A stretch of DNA of 64,000 nt from UBA7803 sp041686955 (GTDB lineage: Bacteria; Pseudomonadota; Gammaproteobacteria; Pseudomonadales; Azotimanducaceae), in NCBI GenBank assembly GCA_041686955.1, contig JAWLCV010000008.1, positions 19,066 to 83,065 on the forward strand, in the 5' to 3' direction. The notes beneath the pieces are model-generated. The model did no database searches, was not told the origin of the DNA, and saw only the letters and a list, made by a program, of their open reading frames with translations. Position 1 is the first letter of the stretch; every line of letters starts with the position of its first letter. The position numbers and the translations under genes were made by a program. This document shows, piece after piece, positions 8,539-18,037 of this stretch.

Positions 8539-9189
8539 ATGCCGCGACTCAGACAGGTATCACGGGATCAGGCGCCAGAGAACGTGCGCAAGTACTACGA
8601 CGCGCTGTTCGGCGACCGCGATCCGGTAGCCGAGCCCGGCACCGCCACCGGAACGCCGGGCAACTGGTGGACGGTGTTCGCCCTCGTGCCCTACGTGTTC
8701 GATCACGCCACCAGCCACTTCGGCATGTTCGGGATGTTCGCCGACAAGAGCGTGAGCCAACTCGATCCCGCGTTGCGGGAGCTGGCGATCATCCGTGCCG
8801 GATACGCCCAGGGCAGTCGCTTCGTGTTCTCGCAGCATTGCAAGGCGGCGCGGCGCTTCGGCGTCTCCGACGAGAAGATCGACTCCATCTCGGGCTGGCA
8901 GCTCGCCGACTGCTTCGACGCCCGGGAGCGGGCCGTGCTCGCGTGGACGGACGCACTGGTGCTGCAGGGCGGCCGGGCGCCGGACGCCCTGTTCGAGAAA
9001 TTGCACCAGGAGCTCTCGGACGAGGACATCCTCGAGCTGACCTATCACGTGATGGGCTACAACCTCCACGCGGTGTGCTGCAAGGCCCTGCGGCTGGAGC
9101 TCGACGACGTGGAAGACCGCATCACCGAGGCACCCGCGCCGGACACCAGCGACCCGAACTGGGCGGGGCAGGCCTGGCGGACCGATTAG
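8539..9189 (+). CDS. carboxymuconolactone decarboxylase (CMD/AhpD-like) family protein
   Basis: A 216-residue all-helical protein with the CMD core: LRELAIIRAGYAQGSRFVFSQHCKAARRFGVSDEKI, then ELTYHVMGYNLHAVCCKAL. Only one cysteine stands at the usual CxxC site (QHCKAARR), so it is not an AhpD-type disulfide reductase. The ATG has a strong AGGAGGAAG site. It is transcribed rightward from the shared divergent promoter. Its stop overlaps the convergent ATPase stop by four bases. Function is probably in the same catabolic island; reaction unknown. Confidence 0.85.
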   Translation: MPRLRQVSRDQAPENVRKYYDALFGDRDPVAEPGTATGTPGNWWTVFALVPYVFDHATSHFGMFGMFADKSVSQLDPALRELAIIRAGYAQGSRFVFSQHCKAARRFGVSDEKIDSISGWQLADCFDARERAVLAWTDALVLQGGRAPDALFEKLHQELSDEDILELTYHVMGYNLHAVCCKALRLELDDVEDRITEAPAPDTSDPNWAGQAWRTD

Positions 9190-11900
9190 GCGCCGGTCAG
9201 CCAGCGGACCAGGCGCTTCTCCAGCTCGACGACGAACAGCAGGGCGACCCCCGCGGCGACGATGACCGCACCGTCCGCGGTCGCCACGGGGCGGCTTTCG
9301 AACAGCGCCTGCATGGGCGGCAGATACGTGAAAGCGAGCTGCGCGGCCACGACGAAGGCCACGCCGGCGAGCACCGCCGGCGTTCCCAGCACCCCCTGCC
9401 TGGTGAGAGACGTGCCGTGCACGTAGCGCACGCTGAACAGATAGAAGATTTCCATCACCACGATCGTGTTCACCACCATGGTGCGGGCCGTGGCGGTGTC
9501 CAGTCCCCGGCCGGCCGCCCAGGTGTAGATGCCGAAGGCGGCGGTCACCATGAGCAGTGAGACGAAGACGATGCGCCATGCCAGGCGGACCGGGAGCAGA
9601 GGCTGGGTCGGCGGCCGCGGCGGGCGCCGCATGGCCCCCGGCTCCGTAGGTTCGAAGGCCAGGGTCAGCCCAAGCGCGACGGCGGTCACCATGTTGATCC
9701 AGAGAATCTGCACCGGCGTGATGGGCAGGGTAAGCCCGAGCAGAATCGCCAGAATGAGCGTGAAGGACTCGCCGCCGTTGGTGGGCAGGGTCCAGGCGAT
9801 GACCTTGCTGATGTTGTCGTAGACCGTGCGTCCCTCGCGCACCGCGGCGACGATTGAGGCGAAATTGTCGTCGGCGAGCACCATCTCGCTGGCGGCCTTG
9901 GCGGCTTCCGTGCCCCGGCCCATGGCGACTCCGACGTCGGCACGCTTCAGCGCCGGAGCGTCGTTGACTCCGTCGCCGGTCATGGCCACTACGGCGCCCT
10001 GGGCCTGGAGCGCCTCCACCAGCCGCAGCTTGTGCTCCGGTGTGGTGCGGGCGAAGACGGTGGTTTGCCGGGCCCGGCGGCGGAACTCCTCCTCGCTGAG
10101 CGCTTCGAGGTCCTGGCCGATGGTGGTCTGGGGATCGTCCGCGAGCCCGAGTTGGGAGGCGATGGCGCGGGCGGTGGCGGCGTGATCGCCGGTGATCATC
10201 TTCACTTCGATGCCCGCGGACCGGCATTCGGCGACCGCCGCCACCGCCTCGGCACGCGGCGGATCCTGCAACCCCACCAGCCCGAGCAGGACGAGGCCGC
10301 GCTGCAGGCTCTCCGTATGGATTGTCCGTGCCTCGTCGGCTGGCGTGCCGCGGGCGACTGCGATGACGCGCTGGCCCTGGGCGGCGAGGATCTCGACCCG
10401 GCGATGCCAGATCTCGGGGTCCAAGGGCTGCTCGCCGTCCCGGGTCGCGGCCCGACCGCACATGGGCAGCACCCGCTCCGGCGCGCCCTTCAGGTACACC
10501 ACCGGAGTGCGGGTCCCGGGGGCATGCAGGGTGGCCATGTAACGGTGGCGCGCGTCGAAGGGCACGTGGTCCACACGCGGGTGGCGGGCCCGCGCGGCTG
10601 CGGCGTCGTGCCCGGCCTTCACGGCCAGCGAAATCAGCGCGCCTTCCATGGGATCGCCTTCCACCCGCCATTCCCCGTCGGCGTGGCGCAGGTGGGCGTC
10701 GTTGCACAGCAGCGCCGCCAGGGTCAGTTCCTCGAGCAGCGGGTCCTCCGCCGGGTCCACCGCGTCGCCGCTCACGAAGAACCGACCTTCGGGCTCGTAC
10801 CCCGTGCCTGCCACCTCGATCTCGGCCGCGGCCGTAATCACCGAGCGGGCGGTCATCTCGTTCTTCGTCAGGGTGCCGGTCTTGTCTGAGCAGATCACGG
10901 AAACGGAGCCCAGAGTCTCCACCGCCGGAAGCTGGCGGATGATCGCATGACGATTGGCCATGCGCTGGACGCCGACAGCCAGGCTGATGGTCATCACTGC
11001 GGGCAGCCCTTCGGGTATGGCGGAGACGACGACGCCGACGATGGCCATGAAGGCCTCCGTCATCGGGTAGGTCTGCACCAGCACCGCGTAGGCGAACACC
11101 AGCAGCGACAGGCCGAGCACCACGGCGGTGAGCTGCCGTGCGAATCGCCCCATCTGGCGAATCAGCGGCGTGGTGAGCTGGTCCACCGCACCGATCATGG
11201 CGCTGATGCGGCCGAGTTCGGTGGCCGCGCCGGTGGCGACCGTCACGCCGGTGGCACTGCCGGACGCGATCAGGGTGCCCGAGTAGGCCATGCACAACCG
11301 GTCCGCGACCCCCGCGTCGACGGCCACCGGCTCGACGGACTTGTCTACGGGCACCGATTCGCCGGTCAGGATCGCCTCGTCCACGCGTAGGTTGCGCGCG
11401 CTCACGAGACGCACGTCGGCGGGAACCCGGTCGCCGGCTTCGAGCACCACCATGTCTCCGGGGACCACCTCGTCTACCGCCACCGACTGCCGCTGACCCT
11501 CGCGGATCACCGATGCCCGCGGATCGATCATGGCGCGGATCGCCTCCAGTGCGCGTTCGGCTCGACCCTCCTGGACGAAGCCGATGGCCGCGTTGATCAC
11601 CACCACCCCCAGGATGACGGCGGCGTCGGCGAGGTGGCCGATGGCTGCGGCCAGGGTGGCTGCCACCAGCAGCACGTAGATGAGCAGGTTGTGGAACTGG
11701 CGCAGGAATCGCATCAGGGCCGATTCCCGGCGCCCCTGGGGGAGACGATTGGGGCCGTACCGGTCGAGTCGTCGCGCCGCCTCGGACGCGGACAGCCCGT
11801 GGGCGTCGGTCTGCAGCGCAGTGAGGGTCTTCTCGACACCCAGGGCGTGCCACGCCGCCGCCTCGCCGTGCGCTTCCGGGTTGCTCTGGCTGTTGATCAT
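9186..11900 (-). CDS. cation-transporting P-type ATPase (P2A-like)
   Basis: A 904-residue P-type ATPase. Domains in order: N-terminal cation-ATPase domain, M1-M2, actuator domain, M4 with IPEGLPAV, phosphorylation motif CSDKTGTLTKNEMT (Asp about residue 339), nucleotide domain with KGAPER, hinge TGDGVNDAPALKRADVGVAMG, and M5-M10. IPEGLP in M4 places it among Ca2+/cation P2 pumps. In M6 the sequence is NMVTAVALGLTLAFEP: the Asp of the SERCA NxxTD motif is Ala, as in CtpF-like pumps, so Ca2+ should not be assumed. Start ATG 11900 gives the expected short N terminus; longer frames upstream run into the riboswitch region. Confidence 0.92.
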   Translation of the reverse strand: MINSQSNPEAHGEAAAWHALGVEKTLTALQTDAHGLSASEAARRLDRYGPNRLPQGRRESALMRFLRQFHNLLIYVLLVAATLAAAIGHLADAAVILGVVVINAAIGFVQEGRAERALEAIRAMIDPRASVIREGQRQSVAVDEVVPGDMVVLEAGDRVPADVRLVSARNLRVDEAILTGESVPVDKSVEPVAVDAGVADRLCMAYSGTLIASGSATGVTVATGAATELGRISAMIGAVDQLTTPLIRQMGRFARQLTAVVLGLSLLVFAYAVLVQTYPMTEAFMAIVGVVVSAIPEGLPAVMTISLAVGVQRMANRHAIIRQLPAVETLGSVSVICSDKTGTLTKNEMTARSVITAAAEIEVAGTGYEPEGRFFVSGDAVDPAEDPLLEELTLAALLCNDAHLRHADGEWRVEGDPMEGALISLAVKAGHDAAAARARHPRVDHVPFDARHRYMATLHAPGTRTPVVYLKGAPERVLPMCGRAATRDGEQPLDPEIWHRRVEILAAQGQRVIAVARGTPADEARTIHTESLQRGLVLLGLVGLQDPPRAEAVAAVAECRSAGIEVKMITGDHAATARAIASQLGLADDPQTTIGQDLEALSEEEFRRRARQTTVFARTTPEHKLRLVEALQAQGAVVAMTGDGVNDAPALKRADVGVAMGRGTEAAKAASEMVLADDNFASIVAAVREGRTVYDNISKVIAWTLPTNGGESFTLILAILLGLTLPITPVQILWINMVTAVALGLTLAFEPTEPGAMRRPPRPPTQPLLPVRLAWRIVFVSLLMVTAAFGIYTWAAGRGLDTATARTMVVNTIVVMEIFYLFSVRYVHGTSLTRQGVLGTPAVLAGVAFVVAAQLAFTYLPPMQALFESRPVATADGAVIVAAGVALLFVVELEKRLVRWLTGA

Positions 11901-11989
11901 CGAAGGGCCGCACTGCTCGACTGCGCGATATCGTGCCCGATGGGGCACTCCCGCGTCACGAAGCCGCGCCGCGATGGGAGCACGGCGTG

Positions 11990-11995
11990 TATAAT
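11990..11995 (+). promoter_or_regulatory. btuB: -10 box for the btuB leader
   Basis: A perfect TATAAT lies about 20 bp before the first conserved part of the riboswitch, so transcription should begin near 12002. No good -35 hexamer is visible. Confidence 0.5.
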
Positions 11996-12014
11996 CCGCG
12001 GTGCGGCGCAATGG

Positions 12015-12190
12015 TGCGTCGCAGGTGCCGGGTGCTCGGGAAATCGGTGCGATTCCGATACTGACCTCGCAACGGTAATTGAGTGACCGCTGCCAAGGGC
12101 CACTGTGCGACAGCATGGGAAGGCGGCAGCGGCCGGAGTGGAGCATCCTCCACCCGCCTCATCAGTCCGGAGACCGGCCTGGCACTGCCC
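12015..12190 (+). promoter_or_regulatory. cobalamin (B12) riboswitch
   Basis: The leader contains the conserved parts of the adenosylcobalamin riboswitch in order: GGTGC and GGGAA, ATCGGTGCGATTCCGAT, the B12 box-like CTCGCAACGGT (12067-12077), GCCACTG (12108 region), GGGAAGGCGG, and the closing GAGACCGGCCT at about 12170-12180. It lies directly before a TonB receptor whose start is about 40 bp downstream, in the usual arrangement for B12-repressed btuB. Confidence 0.93.
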
Positions 12191-12232
12191 GTGGATCCCG
12201 CCCGAGGACAGGCGGCTCACCGAGAAATCATC

Positions 12233-14182
12233 ATGATCGAATCCAGATCCTCGATCGGCGCCGCGCTGTCGGTCGCCTTTGCCTGCTCCGCTTTCTCCAG
12301 CCACTGTGCCGCTGCGGATACCAGCCTCGCCGAGACCCGATGGGAAGAAGTCGTCGTCATCGGGAGCCACGTGCCCCGGCCCGCCCGGGAAGTGGGCAGC
12401 GCGGTGACGGTGTTCGGCGCAGAGGACATCGCCGCCCGCAAGGTCGCTCTCGGCTCCGAGCTGCTGCGCGAGGTGCCTGGCGTGGCGGTCAGCCGGTCGG
12501 GCCAGGTCGGCAACCTGACACAGGTGCGCATTCGCGGCGCGGAGGGCAATCACACGCTGGTGCTCGTGGACGGCATCGAGGTCAACGATCCGGCGTTCGG
12601 CTCGGAGTTCGACTTCGCCAATCTGCTCACCTACGACCTGGGCCGGGTGGAGGTGCTGCGGGGGCCGCAGAGTGCGCTGTACGGCAGCGACGCCATCGGC
12701 GGGGTGGTCAGTCTCACCACGCGCCGGCCGGAGCCGGGACTCGCGGCCCGTGCCGAAGCGGTTGCCGGCTCCTTCGGGACAACCCAACTCGGCGCCACCT
12801 TGGGGGGTGGAGCGGATCGGCTGTCCGGAGCCGTGTCCGCGGTACGCTACGACAGCGACGGGATCAGCGCTTCCGCCATCCACCCGGAGAAGGATGGTTA
12901 CGAGAACGCGACGCTGCACGCTCGGCTCGATGCAGCGCTGACTCCCCAGTTCGCGGCCCGCGCCGTGCTGCGGCAGGTGGACAACCGGGTGGAAACCGAC
13001 CGGGAGGATTTCGCGTTTCCGCCGGGGCCCACCGAGGGGCTCATCATCGATACCGACGACGTCAAGGAATCGTCCCAGCTCTACGGGCTGCTGGCGCTGG
13101 ACGCGGAGCTGCTGGACGGCCGCTGGCTGCATCGCGCCGCTTACGGCTTCACCCGGGCCGAAACGGACGTCATCGAGGACCGACGTGAGGTGAGCACCAG
13201 CCGTGGCGAGCGGCGCAAGCTCGAGTACAGCACAACCCTGCGCCTGGGCGGGGGAGACGCCGAGCACGCCCTGACCGCCGGGATGCAGCACGAGGTGCTG
13301 GATTTCTCGAACCGCTCCGTCTCCCTGCCCGCAGCGAACCAGCGCCGGGAGGACGAGCAGACCAGCCTGGTCGCCGAGTACGCGCTGAGCCTGGCGGGGC
13401 GCGCCGCCGTCTCCGCGAGCCTGCGCCGCGACTACAACGACCTGTTCGACGACGCCACCACCGCGCGGGTGACCGGCTCCTACCTGCTCGCATCGGGGAC
13501 CCGCGTTCACGCGAGCTTCGGTGAAGGGATCACCAATCCCGGCTTCTACGAGCTCTTCGGCTTCATTCCCGACAGCTTCCGGGGGAATCCCGATCTCGAG
13601 CCCGAGCGGTCGGTGAGCTGGGACGCCGGTGTCGAGCAATCCCTGCTCCAGGGACGCCTGCTGGTGGACGCCACGTACTTCCGTGCGGACCTGGAGGACG
13701 AGATCGCCACCGTGTTCGACTTCGCCACCTTTTCCTCCACCGTGGTGAACCAGCGAGGCGAGAGCGAGCGCCAGGGGGTCGAGGTCACCGTAGAGGCCGA
13801 GCTCCACCCGCGCTGGTCGCTCTTCGGCACCTATACCCATCTGGACGCCACGGAGCCCGACGGCAGCCGGGAGGTCCGCAGGCCGCGCCACGCGGCCAGC
13901 CTCAACGTCGACGGCCGCTTCCTCGACGGCCGCGCCCGGCTGAACATCGGCGTGCTGTTCAATGGCGCCCGCGACGACCTGGAGTTCGTGTCGGCGACCC
14001 CGGAGAGCCGGGTTCGGCTGGATCGTTACACCCTGGTCAATGGGGCGCTAAGCTACGACGTGGACGAACGGGTACAGATCTTCCTTCGCGGCGAGAATCT
14101 GCTGGACGAGGAATACACGGAAGTGTTCGGCTACCGCACGCCGGGCGCGGCGGGCTATGTGGGGGTAAGAGCCAGGCTATGA
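12233..14182 (+). CDS. btuB: TonB-dependent vitamin B12 receptor BtuB
   Basis: A 649-residue outer-membrane receptor; BtuB proteins are about 600-650. A signal peptide (residues 1-27, ending CAAADT) precedes a TonB-box WEEVVVIGS, a plug with RIRGAEGNHTLVLVDGIEVNDP and VEVLRGPQSALYGSDAIGGVV, and a 22-strand barrel ending GYVGVRARL with terminal Leu preceded by Arg. Preceded by a cobalamin riboswitch, it is assigned as the corrinoid importer. ATG 12233 was chosen because it begins the signal peptide; in-frame ATGs further upstream fall inside the riboswitch. Its stop overlaps the NUDIX start (ATGA). No BtuCDF genes are in the window. Confidence 0.93.
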   Translation: MIESRSSIGAALSVAFACSAFSSHCAAADTSLAETRWEEVVVIGSHVPRPAREVGSAVTVFGAEDIAARKVALGSELLREVPGVAVSRSGQVGNLTQVRIRGAEGNHTLVLVDGIEVNDPAFGSEFDFANLLTYDLGRVEVLRGPQSALYGSDAIGGVVSLTTRRPEPGLAARAEAVAGSFGTTQLGATLGGGADRLSGAVSAVRYDSDGISASAIHPEKDGYENATLHARLDAALTPQFAARAVLRQVDNRVETDREDFAFPPGPTEGLIIDTDDVKESSQLYGLLALDAELLDGRWLHRAAYGFTRAETDVIEDRREVSTSRGERRKLEYSTTLRLGGGDAEHALTAGMQHEVLDFSNRSVSLPAANQRREDEQTSLVAEYALSLAGRAAVSASLRRDYNDLFDDATTARVTGSYLLASGTRVHASFGEGITNPGFYELFGFIPDSFRGNPDLEPERSVSWDAGVEQSLLQGRLLVDATYFRADLEDEIATVFDFATFSSTVVNQRGESERQGVEVTVEAELHPRWSLFGTYTHLDATEPDGSREVRRPRHAASLNVDGRFLDGRARLNIGVLFNGARDDLEFVSATPESRVRLDRYTLVNGALSYDVDERVQIFLRGENLLDEEYTEVFGYRTPGAAGYVGVRARL

Positions 14183-14907
14183 AAGAGGTCAGGCACCGGA
14201 ACGACATCTACGGGGACGGCCACGGCTCGCCGGAGGAGGCCACTCCGGCCATCCCGGCGGCCACCGTGGTGCTGCTGCGCGAAGCGCCGGAGCTCGAGGT
14301 GCTGATGCTGCACAAGACGTCCAAGGTGGCTTTCGGTGGCATGTGGGTGTTCCCGGGTGGACGGATCGACCCGCACGACTACGGTCCCGAAGGCGATCCG
14401 CACACCGCGGCCCGCAACGCGGCGGTACGGGAGACCCTGGAGGAGGCGGGGATCGTCGTCCGGGCGGACCGTTTCGTCTGGTTCGCTCACTGGACGCCTC
14501 CGCCCTCAACGCCCAAGCGGTTCGCGACCTGGTTCTTCGCGGCCCGGGCGGACGACCACGCCGTGTCGGTGGATGGCGGCGAGATTCAGGATCACGCCTG
14601 GCTGCGGCCGGGGGCGGCCCTGGAGCGGCACGCGGATGGGCTCATCGATCTGGCGCCGCCAACCTGGATCACGCTCCACCAGCTCTCGCTGTACCCCCGT
14701 GCGGATGCGCTGCTACATCGGTTGCGGTCCATGCCGGCCCGATACTACGAGACCCACCTGGCCACCCGGGCCGACGGCGTGCGGGTGGCCATGTGGCACG
14801 GGGATGCGGGCTACGAAGCCGGCAACGCCGACCTGCCGGGGCCGCGGCATCGGCTGGTGCTCGCGCCCGGGGGATTCGTGTTCGAGAACTCGGTGGAATC
14901 CTACTGA
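14179..14907 (+). CDS. NUDIX hydrolase, NUDT19-like
   Basis: A 242-residue protein. The Nudix box is split by an insertion: PGGRIDPHD is followed by about 15 residues and then RETLEEAGI, the arrangement seen in NUDT19/RP2p-type hydrolases that act on CoA derivatives. The catalytic glutamates of REtlEEaG are present. It starts within the btuB stop codon (ATGA), so it may be translated by coupling and thus fall under B12 control, although no link with cobalamin is obvious. Substrate is unproven. Confidence 0.85.
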   Translation: MKEVRHRNDIYGDGHGSPEEATPAIPAATVVLLREAPELEVLMLHKTSKVAFGGMWVFPGGRIDPHDYGPEGDPHTAARNAAVRETLEEAGIVVRADRFVWFAHWTPPPSTPKRFATWFFAARADDHAVSVDGGEIQDHAWLRPGAALERHADGLIDLAPPTWITLHQLSLYPRADALLHRLRSMPARYYETHLATRADGVRVAMWHGDAGYEAGNADLPGPRHRLVLAPGGFVFENSVESY

Positions 14908-14981
14908 ACCGGTACCCTCGAAGTTCCTGAACGCGGCCATTATCATCGCCGTCTTTGTCACGTGCAGGAGGACGATGGGTC

Positions 14982-15332
14982 ATGGCCGACGACGACTGCC
15001 TGTTCTGCAGGATCATCCGCGGGGAGATACCTTCCACCAAGGTCTACGAAGACCCGCTGTGCTACGCCTTCGAGGACATCAATCCCCAGGCCCCCACCCA
15101 CGTGCAGATCATCCCGCGCAAGCACGTGGCCACCCTGAACGATCTCATCGCCGAGGACGAGCCCATGGTCGGGCATCTGGTGACGGTCGCCGCGCGCATC
15201 GCCGAGGAGCGGGGAGTCGGCGACAGCGGCTATCGCACGGTGTTCAACTGCAATAGCGCCGCCGGCCAGTCCGTCTATCACATTCACCTGCACCTGCTCG
15301 GCGGCCGCAGCCTGGGCTGGCCCCCCGGTTGA
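14982..15332 (+). CDS. HIT (histidine triad) family nucleotide-binding protein, HinT-like
   Basis: A 116-residue protein with CLFCRIIRGEIPSTKVYED at the N terminus, zinc-ligand-type cysteines, and the histidine triad HIHLHLLGG near the end. HinT proteins hydrolyse nucleoside phosphoramidates and aminoacyl-adenylates. ATG 14982 follows an AGGAGG at good spacing; an in-frame upstream GTG at 14955 would add nine residues lacking family character. Length is normal for the family. It converges on the isocitrate dehydrogenase-like gene. Confidence 0.93.
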   Translation: MADDDCLFCRIIRGEIPSTKVYEDPLCYAFEDINPQAPTHVQIIPRKHVATLNDLIAEDEPMVGHLVTVAARIAEERGVGDSGYRTVFNCNSAAGQSVYHIHLHLLGGRSLGWPPG

Positions 15333-15338
15333 GCGGCG

Positions 15339-16346
<1,008 letters not shown>

Positions 16347-16381
16347 GCCGTATCTCCTCCTGTGGGGCGTCGGGGGCGCGG

Positions 16382-16387
16382 ATTATA
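16382..16387 (-). promoter_or_regulatory. -10 box for the isocitrate dehydrogenase-like gene
   Basis: On the minus strand the sequence reads TATAAT 36 bp upstream of the start codon; a TCGACA about 19 bp further upstream may be the -35 box. The remaining bases to 16528 show no gene. Confidence 0.5.
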
Positions 16388-16528
16388 TAGATGCGGGCCG
16401 GCTCTGTGTCGACCCGGCAGCGCCGATCTGCAGAGTTCCCCGCAAGATTTACATGGCCGGCCGGCGCGGTGTTGCCCGGCGCCGCCGCCCCGAGCCCCGC
16501 CCGCCCTTCCTCCCCGGTCCGGATGCCG

Positions 16529-16544
16529 TGGCACGATCCGTGCA
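16529..16544 (+). promoter_or_regulatory. sigma-54 promoter (-24/-12)
   Basis: TGGCACGATCCGTGCA matches the RpoN consensus TGGCACG-N4-TTGCA at every scored position but one, with exactly 10 bp between GG and GC. Transcription would start near 16555, giving a 23-nt leader with a GGGAGG site before ATG 16578. Confidence 0.75.
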
Positions 16545-16577
16545 GGTCATACCAGGGATTCGCACGGGAGGAAGCGG

Positions 16578-18020
16578 ATGATTCGGAACAGCCGGGGAGC
16601 CGTCGTCGCTCTGAGCGGCGCGGTCTGCACGATCGTCCTCGTTGCCGGGCAGCTCGCGGCTTCGGCCCAGAGCGCGACTCGGGACCAGGCGTCGAGCCAG
16701 GGGCCGGTGGGCGACACCAGCTACATGCCGGTGGCGATCGAGCGGCCGTTTCAGGAAATCTACCAGGAGATGAACGCCCGCAAGGACGAGGTCGTGCAGC
16801 GCCAGCAGGCGCTCCTCGAGCGTCGCTACGATCTTTCCGACAGACCCGCGGACGGCGTGACCATGACCCGCGGCAAGCCGGTGCAGGGCGGGGTACGGGT
16901 CAAGCTCCCGGACGGGGTCACCTGGCAGCAGCTCGCCCAGATGTCCCCCGACGAGATCCGCGAGCGGGGGTTGTGGCCCGAAGGATTCAAGCCGTTGCCT
17001 CACCCGTTTCACGAGGAGGGCGGCATGGTGTTTCCTCAAGTGCACATCGACGAGATCATGGAGCAGGAAGGGCGCGATCTCAGCCGCTTCGACCTGGACT
17101 ACGACCTCCCGCAGCACCTGCTCCCCGAGTTCCCGCCGCCCATCTTCCTCACCACGCGGCCGGAGCTGGGCGACGTCTCTCAGGGCCAGCTCGTCACCTC
17201 GCAGAACTACTACCAGCTCTTCAACGGCATCCTCAATCCCAAGCAGCTCGAGGGGCTGCGGCTTCTGGTGACGCCGTTTCCCCAGCAGCAGTTCAATCTC
17301 ACCAACGACCGGCGCAGCGAGAATCCGAGCATGGGCGTCACCTGCTTCGAGTGCCACACCAACGGCCACACCAATGCGGCCACCCACCTGGTCGGCGACA
17401 TCCGGCCCCAGGAGGTGCGGCGCCGCATCGACACGCCCACCTTGCGCGGGGTGAATCAGCAGCGCCTGTTCGGTTCCCAACGGGCGCTGCGCACGGTGGA
17501 GGATTTCACCGAGTTCGAGCAGCGCGCGGCCTATTTCGACGGTGACATCGTCATCGCCCAGAAGAAGGGGGTGAACTTCCTCGAGCGGGGCAGCGAGGTG
17601 CACGCCATGGCGGAGTTTCAGGAGATCCTGGACTTTCCGCCGGCGCCGAAGCTCGATGCGTTCTCGCGCCTCGATCGGGAGCAGGCGACGGAAGCGGAGC
17701 TGCGGGGCGAGCAGGTGTTCTTCGGCAAGGGCCGCTGTGCCGAATGTCACGCGCCGCCCATCTACAGCGACAATTTCATGCACGATATGAGGGCGGAGCG
17801 CTTCTACGACGAGGACGAGGTGGTCAACGGCCGCAGGATGACCGACGGCGGGCCCACCAAGTCGTTCCCGCTGCGCGGCATCAAGGACAGCCCGCCCTAT
17901 CTGCACGATGGCCGCCTGCTCACCCTGGACGACACCGTGGAGTTCTTCAACCTGGTGCTTCAATTGAACCTGACGGATGAAGAGAAGCAGGATCTGGTGC
18001 GCTTCATGTACACCCTCTGA
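16578..18020 (+). CDS. dihaem cytochrome c peroxidase/MauG-like protein
   Basis: A 480-residue secreted protein: signal peptide residues 1-33 (ending ASAQS), then two c-type haem sites, CFECH at residue 256-260 and CAECH at 387-391. Downstream of the second site come FPLRGIKDSPPYLHDGRLLTLDDTVEFFN, the conserved end of bacterial dihaem peroxidases, and TDEEKQDLVRFM. Such enzymes reduce peroxide or act as MauG-type oxidases in the periplasm. The N-terminal 220 residues before the first haem are longer than in CcpA. It is the first gene behind a near-perfect sigma-54 promoter and is followed after 17 bp by the MacA-like gene. Confidence 0.82.
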   Translation: MIRNSRGAVVALSGAVCTIVLVAGQLAASAQSATRDQASSQGPVGDTSYMPVAIERPFQEIYQEMNARKDEVVQRQQALLERRYDLSDRPADGVTMTRGKPVQGGVRVKLPDGVTWQQLAQMSPDEIRERGLWPEGFKPLPHPFHEEGGMVFPQVHIDEIMEQEGRDLSRFDLDYDLPQHLLPEFPPPIFLTTRPELGDVSQGQLVTSQNYYQLFNGILNPKQLEGLRLLVTPFPQQQFNLTNDRRSENPSMGVTCFECHTNGHTNAATHLVGDIRPQEVRRRIDTPTLRGVNQQRLFGSQRALRTVEDFTEFEQRAAYFDGDIVIAQKKGVNFLERGSEVHAMAEFQEILDFPPAPKLDAFSRLDREQATEAELRGEQVFFGKGRCAECHAPPIYSDNFMHDMRAERFYDEDEVVNGRRMTDGGPTKSFPLRGIKDSPPYLHDGRLLTLDDTVEFFNLVLQLNLTDEEKQDLVRFMYTL

Positions 18021-18037
18021 GGCGGTCGGAAGGCGGC

